From: Komagataeibacter sp. FNDCF1
Lineage (GTDB): Bacteria; Pseudomonadota; Alphaproteobacteria; Acetobacterales; Acetobacteraceae
Assembly (NCBI RefSeq): GCF_021295335.1
Contig: NZ_JAIWOT010000001.1
Location: forward strand, 809,001 to 873,000
Direction of reading: 5' to 3'
Length of the DNA stretch: 64,000 nucleotides
A program made the position numbers and the translations under genes. A model generated the notes under the pieces. The model was not told the DNA's origin and searched no databases. It was given only the letters and a program-made list of their open reading frames with translations. This document shows, piece by piece, positions 33,917 to 42,033 of this stretch (its first letter is position 1; every line of letters starts with the position of its first letter).

Positions 33917-35587
33917 TCAGTCAGCCGCGACCTTTTCCGCAGCCCGGGCAAACAGGGCGGAAATCGCGTCCTGCGCCTCGGTCTGGATGGCCTTCAGATG
34001 GGCAGCACTTTTGAAGCTCTCGGCATAGATCTTGTAGACATTTTCCGTGCCGGAGGGGCGTGCGGCAAACCAGCCATCCTTTGCCGAGACCTTGAGCCCA
34101 CCAATGGCCGCCCCGTTGCCCGGCGCGTTGGTCAGCGTGCTTTCGATCGGCTCGCCCGCAAGGTCGGTCATCCCGATCTGCTCGGGTGAGAGTGCCTTGA
34201 GCAGCGCCTTCTGCTCCGGATTGGCCGGGGCATCGATGCGCGCATAGTACGGCGTGCCAAGCCGCTGGGTCATGGCTTCATACGCGGCACCGGGGGTCTT
34301 GCCGGTACGGGCGGTAATCTCGGCTGCCAGCAGGCCAAGGATGATGCCGTCCTTGTCCGTGCTCCATACCGTTCCATCGCGGCGCAGGAAGGAAGCGCCG
34401 GCACTTTCCTCACCACCAAAGCCCAGCGTGCCGTTGTACAGCCCGTCAACGAACCATTTGAAACCCACCGGCACTTCCACCAGCCTGCGGCCGATTTCCT
34501 TTGCCACACGGTCGATCATGCTGCTGCTGACCACCGTCTTGCCCACACCGGCAGCCGGGTTCCAGGCATCGCGGTTGTTGAACAGGTACTCGATGGCAGT
34601 GGCGAGGTAATGGTTGGGGTTCATCAGCCCGAATTTGCCTGACACGATGCCATGACGGTCGGCATCGGTATCATTGGCAAACGCAATGTCGAAGCGGTCC
34701 TTCATGCTGACCAGCCGCGCCATGGCATAAGGGGAGGAACAGTCCATGCGGATCTGCCCGTCCCAGTCGGCGGTCATGAAGCGGAAGGTAGGGTCCACCT
34801 CCTTGCTGACGATGGTGGCGTTGATGCCGTATTTGTCAATGATCGGCTGCCAGTAATCCACGGCTGCCCCGCCCAGCGGGTCGATGCCGATGGAAATGCC
34901 GGACTGCCGGATGATCTCCATGTCCACCACGGCGCCAAGGTCATCCACATACGGGGTGATGTAATCGTAGCGCCGGGTGGTGGGGGCCTTGAGCGCATCC
35001 TCGAAGGAGATGCGGTTCACGCCCTCCATCTTCTTCCTGATATACTCGTTCGCGGCAGTTTCCACCACCTTGGTGATATCGGTATCGGCCGGGCCGCCAT
35101 GGGGGGGGTTGTACTTGAAGCCGCCATCTTCCGGCGGATTATGCGATGGCGTGATCACCACGCCATCGGCCAGTTCCGTGCTGCGGTCGCGGTTATAGGT
35201 CAGGATCGCGTGCGAGATGACGGGGGTGGGGGTATAACCGTCCTTCGCGTCGATACGCACTTCCAGCCCGGCCGCGGCAAACACTTCCAGCGCGGATTTG
35301 AGCGCGGGGCGGGAGAGCGCATGCGTGTCGATGCCGATGAACAGCGGGCCGTTGATACCCGCGTTCCTGCGGTAATCGACAATCGCCTGGCTGATCGCAA
35401 GGATATGCTCTTCATTGAAGCTGGTGCTCAGCGAGGACCCGCGGTGCCCCGACGTGCCAAAGGCCACCCGCTGCGCCGCAATGGCGGGATCTGGCTTGAG
35501 GATATAATACGCATCAAGCAGGGCGTCGATATTGACAAGGCGGTCCGGATCGACCGGCTTACCGGCAAACGGGCTTATGCTGGGCAT
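33917..35587 (-). CDS. pgm: phosphoglucomutase (alpha-D-glucose-phosphate-specific)
   Basis: A 556-residue enzyme interconverting glucose-6-phosphate and glucose-1-phosphate, the precursor of UDP-glucose and hence of cellulose, acetan-like polymers and LPS sugars. Visible: FGTSGHRGSSLSTSFNEEHI, the phosphoserine loop VITPSHNPPEDGGFKYNPP, the metal loop FANDTDADRHGIV, the sugar loop LGFGGEESAGASFLRRDGT and the phosphate-binding AARPSGTENVYKIYAES. ATG 35587 has GGGAG seven bases upstream; the open frame extends to 35746 without family similarity. Monocistronic, with its own terminator. Confidence 0.96.
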   Translation of the reverse strand: MPSISPFAGKPVDPDRLVNIDALLDAYYILKPDPAIAAQRVAFGTSGHRGSSLSTSFNEEHILAISQAIVDYRRNAGINGPLFIGIDTHALSRPALKSALEVFAAAGLEVRIDAKDGYTPTPVISHAILTYNRDRSTELADGVVITPSHNPPEDGGFKYNPPHGGPADTDITKVVETAANEYIRKKMEGVNRISFEDALKAPTTRRYDYITPYVDDLGAVVDMEIIRQSGISIGIDPLGGAAVDYWQPIIDKYGINATIVSKEVDPTFRFMTADWDGQIRMDCSSPYAMARLVSMKDRFDIAFANDTDADRHGIVSGKFGLMNPNHYLATAIEYLFNNRDAWNPAAGVGKTVVSSSMIDRVAKEIGRRLVEVPVGFKWFVDGLYNGTLGFGGEESAGASFLRRDGTVWSTDKDGIILGLLAAEITARTGKTPGAAYEAMTQRLGTPYYARIDAPANPEQKALLKALSPEQIGMTDLAGEPIESTLTNAPGNGAAIGGLKVSAKDGWFAARPSGTENVYKIYAESFKSAAHLKAIQTEAQDAISALFARAAEKVAAD

Positions 35588-35672
35588 TGACTGCTCCCGA
35601 AATGTAATAATGAAAAAGCACGTATTCCAGCAAATTTCCTTACAGACCGGAAAATCGACCGTCCAGACGCAA

Positions 35673-35690
35673 ACCGTGGCACACCACGGT
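35673..35690. promoter_or_regulatory. 18-bp perfect inverted repeat upstream of pgm
   Basis: ACCGTGG-CACA-CCACGGT, 86 bp upstream of the pgm start, in the 299-bp divergent region between pgm and a small membrane protein. It could be an operator or an mRNA hairpin. I see nothing else of note in this interval. Confidence 0.4.
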
Positions 35691-35886
35691 ACAGGCCACG
35701 GAAACGGGCAACGGAGCAGAAAGAAAAATGCATCACGCCCGGACACTGGCGCGCGGATCAGGCTGGTGACATTGAACTATATCAAGATCAGTACCTTTTT
35801 TGCTGGCCTGCCATTTTTCGTTATGGCCACCATCACGATCCCGCGCGCGGGTTGTGACATGGGGGAGCAATCCCTATCGTACGGAG

Positions 35887-36234
35887 ATGGATATTTCGCC
35901 CACACCCGCGACACCAGCCCCGCACCCCGCCGAAAGCCTGCGCCGCAGGCGGCTTGAGCGACTGCTCCGGCGCCTGCCCACGCGCGGTGAACAGGCCATG
36001 CGCTGGCTGCTCCAGCCCGGCAGGGCAGCCCTGCGCTTTGTACTGGGCAGCCTGCTGATCATCGGCGGTGTGCTGAGCTTCCTGCCGGTACTGGGGCTGT
36101 GGATGCTGCCGCTGGGCGTCATCCTGCTATCGGAAGACGTGCCCCTTTTCCGCCGGGCCAGCGCACGCATGCTGGAATGGATCGAGCGCCGCCACCCGAA
36201 CTGGCTGGCACCGGAAACCGGGCCGACATCATAG
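35887..36234 (+). CDS. small inner-membrane protein
   Basis: A 115-residue protein with an Arg-rich cytosolic N-terminal part (SLRRRRLERLLRRLPTRGEQ) and one long hydrophobic region at about 50-82 (LRFVLGSLLIIGGVLSFLPV, then LGLWMLPLGVILL), which may form a two-helix hairpin. It ends DVPLFRRASARMLEWIERRH. Similar small proteins are common in Acetobacteraceae, but I know no function. ATG 35887 fits better than the longer frame from 35800. Convergent with fur. Confidence 0.7.
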   Translation: MDISPTPATPAPHPAESLRRRRLERLLRRLPTRGEQAMRWLLQPGRAALRFVLGSLLIIGGVLSFLPVLGLWMLPLGVILLSEDVPLFRRASARMLEWIERRHPNWLAPETGPTS

Positions 36235-36248
36235 AGGCGCACCAGCCT

Positions 36249-36698
36249 TCAGCCGCGCGGCTTGGCCTTCCCCTTCGGGCGGCCCACGACGGACAGCCGG
36301 GTGGTCACCAGATCATAGCCCATCTGGTGCACGATTCCCTCCAGCAGGGAATCCAGTTCGGCGTTCTCAAACTCGATCACGTTGCCGCTATCGGCATCGA
36401 TCAGATGATAGTGATCGCCATGATCGCCATCCGCCACTTCGTACCGTGCGCGTCCCCCGCCAAAATCACGGCGCTGGAGAATGCCGTTCTCCTCGAACAG
36501 GCGTACGGTGCGGTACACGGTGGCGATGGAAATGCGCGGGTCCACCTCCACCGCACGGCGATAGAGTTCCTCCACATCCGGGTGGTCATCACTGTCCGAC
36601 AGGACAAAGGCAATCGTCCGGCGCTGGCCTGTCAGTTTCAGGCCGCGCTGGCGGCATAGCTCCGCCAGGGGAGAATCGGGTAAATTCGGCGCTTTCAT
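36249..36698 (-). CDS. fur: Fur family metal-responsive repressor
   Basis: A 149-residue Fur-type protein: winged helix at about 15-85 (LCRQRGLKLTGQRRTIAFVL, PRISIATVYRTVRLFEENGI) and a dimerisation/metal domain (DHGDHYHLIDADSGNVIEFE, NAELDSLLEGIVHQMGYDL). His residues for the regulatory site are present; the Cys residues that bind structural zinc in E. coli Fur are absent, as is usual for alphaproteobacterial Fur/Mur. It may therefore sense Fe or Mn. It is divergent from a gene preceded by a good Fur box. A 12-bp palindrome touches its start. Confidence 0.9.
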   Translation of the reverse strand: MKAPNLPDSPLAELCRQRGLKLTGQRRTIAFVLSDSDDHPDVEELYRRAVEVDPRISIATVYRTVRLFEENGILQRRDFGGGRARYEVADGDHGDHYHLIDADSGNVIEFENAELDSLLEGIVHQMGYDLVTTRLSVVGRPKGKAKPRG

Positions 36699-36710
36699 CG
36701 TTACGTAACG
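36699..36710. promoter_or_regulatory. palindrome at the fur start
   Basis: CGTTACGTAACG, a 12-bp perfect palindrome directly upstream of the fur ATG, over the translation initiation region. It could be an operator for another regulator; its resemblance to a Fur box is weak. Confidence 0.4.
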
Positions 36711-36771
36711 TAATCCAGACGGACCGCTGCGGTCCAGTAGGCATGAGAGGGCATGCGTGTCGATTTTAATT

Positions 36772-36790
36772 GCAAATGATAATCTTTCTC
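36772..36790 (+). promoter_or_regulatory. Fur box
   Basis: GCAAATGATAATCTTTCTC agrees with the classical 19-bp Fur consensus (GATAATGATAATCATTATC) at about 14 positions. It lies 38 bp upstream of the ATG at 36829 and 74 bp from the fur start, so it could control either gene. Confidence 0.65.
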
Positions 36791-36828
36791 ATTATACCGA
36801 CCCTACCGACATATCAGGGAGCGGGCGG

Positions 36829-37464
36829 ATGATGATCAACACGACGGTTTCCATGAATGATCTTTCGTGCAGCGAACGGCTGCTCGTATGGTGCGTACGC
36901 CGCCTGAGCGGGGGGGGCGATACGGGGGCGTCCATGCCGGGACTGGCGCTGCCCTGCTTCCGGGCGGATTTCGCCGCCGTGGCCGATGCCTTCCATATGG
37001 CGCTGGGCCGCCTGCGTGCCTGCCAGCGCGAACCGATGGATGTGGCAATCTGCAGCGCAACCCGCCTGACCAGCACGGAAAGCCGCTTTCTCCTTGCCGC
37101 CGCGGCAGCGCAGGAAGGGCGTGAGGCGGAGGTGCGACGCACCCTGCGACCAGTTTTTGCCCATCATCACGTTCTCTCCCCCTTCGCCGCCGCCATTACC
37201 CAGCTTGGGGCCTGCATGGCAGGCGCGGGCTACTGGCTGCCACGCCGGGGCAATACGCCCGCCGCACCGAACCAGACGCCAGTCACACGCCTGCGCAGGC
37301 ACACCACCACGCCGGTCGGAACACAGTCCCGGCCCGCGTCAGCCAGCGCCCACCAGCCCGTGGGCGCCGGCTGCCTGGCCACCATGCGCTGGCATAATGC
37401 AGATATGGGCACGGCCCACGTCATGTGGCCCGGCAATACCCTCCGGCAGGCAGGCGGCGTGTAG
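36829..37464 (+). CDS. unknown protein with predicted Fur control
   Basis: A 211-residue protein starting at ATG 36829 after GGGAGCGGGCGG. Residues 1-120 are helical (SCSERLLVWCVRRLSGGGDT, DFAAVADAFHMALGRLRACQ, SATRLTSTESRFLLAAAAAQ, ITQLGACMAGAGYWLPRRG) and carry several Cys and His; the last 80 are Thr/Pro/Ala-rich and probably disordered. No signal peptide or membrane span. I recognise no named family, though helical proteins of this type sit next to Fur-like genes in related genera as far as I recall. The Fur box upstream suggests expression in iron limitation. Confidence 0.6.
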   Translation: MMINTTVSMNDLSCSERLLVWCVRRLSGGGDTGASMPGLALPCFRADFAAVADAFHMALGRLRACQREPMDVAICSATRLTSTESRFLLAAAAAQEGREAEVRRTLRPVFAHHHVLSPFAAAITQLGACMAGAGYWLPRRGNTPAAPNQTPVTRLRRHTTTPVGTQSRPASASAHQPVGAGCLATMRWHNADMGTAHVMWPGNTLRQAGGV

Positions 37465-37486
37465 CCCGAACGGCAGGAGATCGGCC

Positions 37487-37684
37487 ATGGCCATGCGCAT
37501 CCCGTCACTACACCGTGCATGCCTGTTCATGGAAAGCGCATTCCTCGACCTGCTTGACATACTGGCCTGGCAGGAGGGGATCACACCCGTTCCAGCAGCC
37601 CCGCGCACCGCCCGGACCCGACGCATCACCCTGCATGGGCATGCCGCACCCGGCACGGAAGGGAGCGCGCGGCCGGTGGAATAA
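37487..37684 (+). CDS. small unknown protein, Acetobacteraceae type
   Basis: A 65-residue frame with AGGAG eight bases before ATG 37487, 22 bp after the preceding gene on the same strand. It has a helical N-terminal half (ACLFMESAFLDLLDILAWQE) and a Pro/Arg/Thr-rich C-terminal half. No family known. If real it is probably co-transcribed with the Fur-box gene. Confidence 0.4.
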   Translation: MAMRIPSLHRACLFMESAFLDLLDILAWQEGITPVPAAPRTARTRRITLHGHAAPGTEGSARPVE

Positions 37685-37878
37685 ACCCGGCGCCGGGGTC
37701 GGGCCGGCACGTGGCCTGCCCACGCATCACGGAATATAGGAATGGCCCCGGCGTGTTGGGTCCCGTCCTGCGGGCGGGCCATCGGCACGGGCCGGCATAT
37801 AAGGCGTTGCGCGCCGGCGCTTTGCGCGCGACCCTGCCAGGCCCGCCAGCCGTGGCGCATGAGCAGGAGGAAAGCCGC

Positions 37879-39123
37879 ATGAACCCCACCGCCTATCGCA
37901 CGCTGGATGCCGCGGCCATATGCGACCTGATGGCGGGGCTGCCCGCCATTGCCGCACGCCTGGGGGGCGCCCCCGCGCAGTGGCAGGTGCGTGAGGTCAG
38001 TGACGGCAATCTGAACAATGTCTTCCTGGTTGGCGGTACGGCAGGGGAAGTCTGCCTCAAGCAGGCCCTGCCGCATGTGCGCGTGGACCCGACATGGAAA
38101 ATGCCGCTCGACCGCACGTTTTTCGAAGCCGAGTGGCTGCGTGCCATCCAGCCGCTGGCAGGCGGGCTGACCACCGAATTCCTGCATTACGATCCGGACC
38201 TGTATGTCCTGATCGTGGAAAGCCTGTCCGGCCATACCGTGCTGCGTACCGCCCTGATGCAGGGGGTACGGTGGCCGGGGGTTGCCCCACGTATCGGCAC
38301 GTTCGTGGCCCATGCCACGTTCGGTACCTCCCTGCTGGGACGCCCGTTCGAGGACGTGTTCACCGCGCGCCGCCTCTTTGCCGCCAACCTTGCGCTGACG
38401 CGCATCACGCTCGACCTTGTGCTGGATGACCCTTACCGCGACCATCCGCGCAACCACTGGCATGACCCGGTCCTGACCCCCATCGTGCTGGACATACGCT
38501 CCAGCGCCGCAACGCTGCTGGCGGTGGAGAACCTGCGCCGTCGCTTCCTTTCACAGCCACAGGCGCTGCTGCATGGCGACCTGCATACCGGCTCGATCAT
38601 GAGCACGGCGGACGATACGCGCGTGATTGATGGCGAATTCGCGGTTTACGGCCCCATCGGGTTCGATTGCGGCATGTTTGTCGGCAATCTCGTGCTGCAT
38701 TACTTCGCGACACCGGACAGGCTTGCCCGCCAGGCCACGCTGCATGATATCGCGGCGTTCTGGCACAGCTTCCATGAAAGCTTCCTGGCGTTGTGGACCG
38801 CGCCCGAAACCCCGCCGCCGGGCACGCTGCGCCCGCTGGCCTATGGTCCTGCCGCCCGCGTCGCACGCCAGCGATTCATGGACGAGATCATGGCCGACAC
38901 CATAGGCTTTGCGGCAGTGGAAATCATCCGCCGCATCATAGGCTACGCCCATACGGCGGATTTCGACATCATTGCCGATACCCGCCAGCGTGCTACCTGC
39001 CGCGCGGGCGCTCTGGGCTTTGCCTATTCCGTTCTCGACCATCTGGCAGACGTGCACACCATGGCCGATTTCCTCCGCCATCTGGCGGAACACGACAGGA
39101 CCGGGCTGCCCGAAACCCGCTAG
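37879..39123 (+). CDS. mtnK: S-methyl-5-thioribose kinase
   Basis: A 414-residue aminoglycoside-phosphotransferase-fold kinase that phosphorylates methylthioribose in the methionine salvage pathway. Signatures: WQVREVSDGNLNNVFLVGG, VCLKQALPHVRVDPTWKMPL, the catalytic loop LLHGDLHTGSIMS and the metal loop VIDGEFAVYGPIGFDCGMF. ATG 37879 has AGGAGGAAAG upstream. No mtnA or other salvage gene is in the window. The stop codon shares bases with the stop of the convergent hsdM (GCTAGC). Confidence 0.93.
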   Translation: MNPTAYRTLDAAAICDLMAGLPAIAARLGGAPAQWQVREVSDGNLNNVFLVGGTAGEVCLKQALPHVRVDPTWKMPLDRTFFEAEWLRAIQPLAGGLTTEFLHYDPDLYVLIVESLSGHTVLRTALMQGVRWPGVAPRIGTFVAHATFGTSLLGRPFEDVFTARRLFAANLALTRITLDLVLDDPYRDHPRNHWHDPVLTPIVLDIRSSAATLLAVENLRRRFLSQPQALLHGDLHTGSIMSTADDTRVIDGEFAVYGPIGFDCGMFVGNLVLHYFATPDRLARQATLHDIAAFWHSFHESFLALWTAPETPPPGTLRPLAYGPAARVARQRFMDEIMADTIGFAAVEIIRRIIGYAHTADFDIIADTRQRATCRAGALGFAYSVLDHLADVHTMADFLRHLAEHDRTGLPETR

Positions 39124-40760
39124 CCTCCGGCACCGGGCATGAGAGCTGCGAGTTGCGCCATGGACCGGCGCAGATCATCCTCGATCACGCGCAGCGGGCG
39201 TGGCGTGGGGGGCACGCTGAAATACCGGGCGAACGATATGGCGCAGCCCACGGTGCTCCGCGCCATGTCCAGCCGGGCCGTGGGGTCAAAGGGCTGGATC
39301 ATGCGCGTGAACCATGCCTGCGGGTCCTGCGCCATGTCCACGGTGAAGGTGGTGCGGGATGCGGCACCTGCCTCCCGCGCCGTCCGTTCCACCGTCAGGC
39401 TACGATAGAGAAAATCCTGCCCCGGCACGGTACGGGACAGCGGTACACGGTCCCGGTCGCACCCGGTTGTGGCGGGTGCGTCCCACGCCACGGTCTGCCA
39501 CGTGGCGGCTCCACCATCCGCTTCGGGCCGCATGATCAGGTCCATGTCGGTATCCGCCATGCTGGCATGCTTCACGGTCGCGATATGCGCCTGCGTCATC
39601 TCGCGCCGTTTCTCGCCACTGCTGCGCACACACCGGCGCCACAGCCCCGTGGCGTCCACCAGCCGCACCATGCCCCGCCTTCGCGCGGGCTTGCTGTTGT
39701 CGAATATCCACACATAGGTCGCAATGCCGGTATTGACGAACATGTCACCGGGCAGGGCGATGATGGTATCGATCAGGTCATGCGCCACCAGATGGCGGCG
39801 GATGGCGGATTCACCCGATTCCGCGCCCCCGCCGCCCAGTGCGGCGCCATGCGTGGCCATGCCCATGCGCGCACCACCCTGGGCAGGGCTTCGCATCTTG
39901 GCCAGCAGGTGCAGCATGAACAGCATCGACCCGTCCGCCACACGTGGCAGGCCGGGGGCAAAGCGCCCGGCGGGACCAGCCTCATGCTCGGCCTGGACCT
40001 GGGGGCGTATGGCGCGCCAGTCCACCCCGAAGGGCGGGTTGGACAGCATGCGGGCAAAATGACGGCCCGCATGGTGATCCACCGCCAGCGTGTTGCCGGA
40101 ATGGATACGCGCGGGCTTCTGCCCACGCAACAGCATGTCCGCCTGGCATATGGCACTGGCGCGGGGACTGATTTCCTGCCCAAACAGGTCCACCGCCACA
40201 TCGCGCGCGGCCAGCCGGTCGGCCGCGCGGCCCAGAAGCGCCCCCGTACCGGCAGCTGGATCATATAATGCATGCCGGGTACCCGCCGCATCGGGGGCAA
40301 AGACCAGATCGGTCATGAGATCGGTCACTTCCGGCGGCGTATAATGCGCGCCCGTGCTCCGATCATGATCGAAATGATGAACCAGTTCCTCGAACAGTCG
40401 TGCCATGGCCTGGGTGCCATACAATGCGGGAGAAAGATCAAGCGCCGCGAAATGCGCTGCCACAGCCCCCAGCACGCCGGCACGGGCCAGCCGGGTAGCA
40501 AGCAGCCCCATGTCCATCTGCGCCATCATGTCGCGCACCGGGGCGGGCAGGCGGGCCAGCAGCGTTTCCAGCCGGGCCTGCGGGTCCGCGGCACGCGCCA
40601 CCGCGGCAAGGGCCGCCACCGGGCGGCCACGCGCAAGTTCAAGCCTGCGGAGTACGGTAAAGGCCAGTATGACCGGCCCGTAATCGCCCGGCGGCACCGC
40701 GCCGCGCAGCAGTTCGGCCACGCGCCAGATGGCGGGAGCGGACAGCAGGGGCCGTGACAT
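39120..40760 (-). CDS. hsdM: type I restriction-modification DNA methyltransferase subunit
   Basis: A 546-residue N6-adenine methyltransferase. N-terminal helical HsdM domain (WRVAELLRGAVPPGDYGPVI, LAFTVLRRLELARG), then the Rossmann domain with SAM motif I (LYDPAAGTGALLGRAAD) and catalytic motif IV (LSNPPFGVDW). The region SGESAIRRHLVAHDLIDTII, then ALPGDMFVNTGIATYVWIFD, is typical of HsdM. The partner HsdS lies 1.3 kb away on the same strand, beyond a transporter gene; no HsdR nuclease is present in the window. GC content matches the host. Confidence 0.9.
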   Translation of the reverse strand: MSRPLLSAPAIWRVAELLRGAVPPGDYGPVILAFTVLRRLELARGRPVAALAAVARAADPQARLETLLARLPAPVRDMMAQMDMGLLATRLARAGVLGAVAAHFAALDLSPALYGTQAMARLFEELVHHFDHDRSTGAHYTPPEVTDLMTDLVFAPDAAGTRHALYDPAAGTGALLGRAADRLAARDVAVDLFGQEISPRASAICQADMLLRGQKPARIHSGNTLAVDHHAGRHFARMLSNPPFGVDWRAIRPQVQAEHEAGPAGRFAPGLPRVADGSMLFMLHLLAKMRSPAQGGARMGMATHGAALGGGGAESGESAIRRHLVAHDLIDTIIALPGDMFVNTGIATYVWIFDNSKPARRRGMVRLVDATGLWRRCVRSSGEKRREMTQAHIATVKHASMADTDMDLIMRPEADGGAATWQTVAWDAPATTGCDRDRVPLSRTVPGQDFLYRSLTVERTAREAGAASRTTFTVDMAQDPQAWFTRMIQPFDPTARLDMARSTVGCAISFARYFSVPPTPRPLRVIEDDLRRSMAQLAALMPGAGG

Positions 40761-40769
40761 GGACCGGCC

Positions 40770-41819
40770 TTAACGCGCCTGTTCTTCCGCCGCCGCCGTG
40801 CGCCACAGCGAAAGGGCGACCGCGATGACCGTGGGGCCGATGAACAGCCCCAGCAGGCCGAACATGTGCAGCCCGCCCAGGATGGCGGTCAGCACCGCGA
40901 GGAACGGGATGCTGGTGCTGCCGCTGATCAGCTTGGGACGGACAAAATGGTCCCCCGCGCCATAGGCGATACTGCCGATCACGCCGACGATCACCGCCTG
41001 CGTCACGCCATTGGCCGCAAATGTCATCAGCACGGTGGCGCAGAGCAGGATCGGCCCGCAGAACGGAATGATGCTGACCACCGCCGTCACCAGCGTAAGC
41101 AGCGCGGGGTGCGGCGTCCCCGCGATGAAGTAGCCGATACCCACCAGCACGCCCTGGCCCAGCCCTACCAGTACCAGCCCTGCTACCGTGCCACGCACGG
41201 CGCCCACGGTATTGCGGATCACGTCCCGCCCGCGCGCGCCCAGGAAGCGGCTACCCACAGCGCGGATATCCGCCTGCAGCGTACGTGACGCGACAAGATA
41301 GAAATAGACCGACAGCGTGGCGATGACGAATGTTTCCGTCATCTCCATAAGACGGTGCGGCAGTTCACGCCCATCCCCCGTGGCGAACATGCGTGACGCG
41401 ACACCAGTCCAGTGCCGCAGTTCATCGGGGTCGGACAGGTAGTGCCGCCACAACCCGGCCAGACGTGGCCCGACACGGGGAATTTCCGCGACCTGCGGCG
41501 AAAGGGGAATGCCATCATGCAATGCCCCGCGCCCCCATGCCATGAGCGATGGCAGTTCCATCCCGGCCCGTACCGCCATGGCGATCATCGGCACGGCAAG
41601 CAGCGCGAAAATACCCGCGGCGATCAGTCCCGCCGCCAGTCCGTTTCCCATGCCGCGTTCCACCAGCCTGCGGTAGAGCGGGTAGGTGGTAATGCTCAGG
41701 ATACCGCCCCATGCGAAGGCGAACAGGAAAGACTGCTCGATCCATGCCGAGAACAGCAGGACCGTGCAGGCAAATATAAAGGTGCCGATATACTGGGTCC
41801 GGCTTCGATTTTCATCCAT
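40770..41819 (-). CDS. AI-2E family (PerM-like) transporter
   Basis: A 349-residue membrane protein of PF01594 with about eight segments. Two come early (YIGTFIFACTVLLFSAWIEQ; LAAGLIAAGIFALLAVPMIA), followed by an extended soluble loop around 110-185. The C-terminal family signature follows (VLVGLGQGVLVGIGYFIAGT; VVSIIPFCGPILL; FLAVLTAILGGLHMFGLLGL). Members export small molecules or ions; substrates are mostly unproven. Start ATG 41819 is chosen because the open frame upstream to 41891 is not family-like. It sits between hsdM and hsdS on their strand, 9 bp upstream of hsdM. Confidence 0.85.
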   Translation of the reverse strand: MDENRSRTQYIGTFIFACTVLLFSAWIEQSFLFAFAWGGILSITTYPLYRRLVERGMGNGLAAGLIAAGIFALLAVPMIAMAVRAGMELPSLMAWGRGALHDGIPLSPQVAEIPRVGPRLAGLWRHYLSDPDELRHWTGVASRMFATGDGRELPHRLMEMTETFVIATLSVYFYLVASRTLQADIRAVGSRFLGARGRDVIRNTVGAVRGTVAGLVLVGLGQGVLVGIGYFIAGTPHPALLTLVTAVVSIIPFCGPILLCATVLMTFAANGVTQAVIVGVIGSIAYGAGDHFVRPKLISGSTSIPFLAVLTAILGGLHMFGLLGLFIGPTVIAVALSLWRTAAAEEQAR

Positions 41820-42033
41820 ATGGTGGGATCTGTCCTGTAATGTGATTGAGGGGCCACCGCAAACCCGCGTCATGCAATGTAACATAAACATGGCCCCCGC
41901 TAAGGATGATAATGGGGTCCTGACCCTGGTAGCCGACAGCCATTACGGGTTCTGGCATACCTGCCTTGACAACAGATGAAGGGCCGCACGCGAATACCGC
42001 CCCCGTGGGACGTATCCGGCTGGCGGACCCGGG

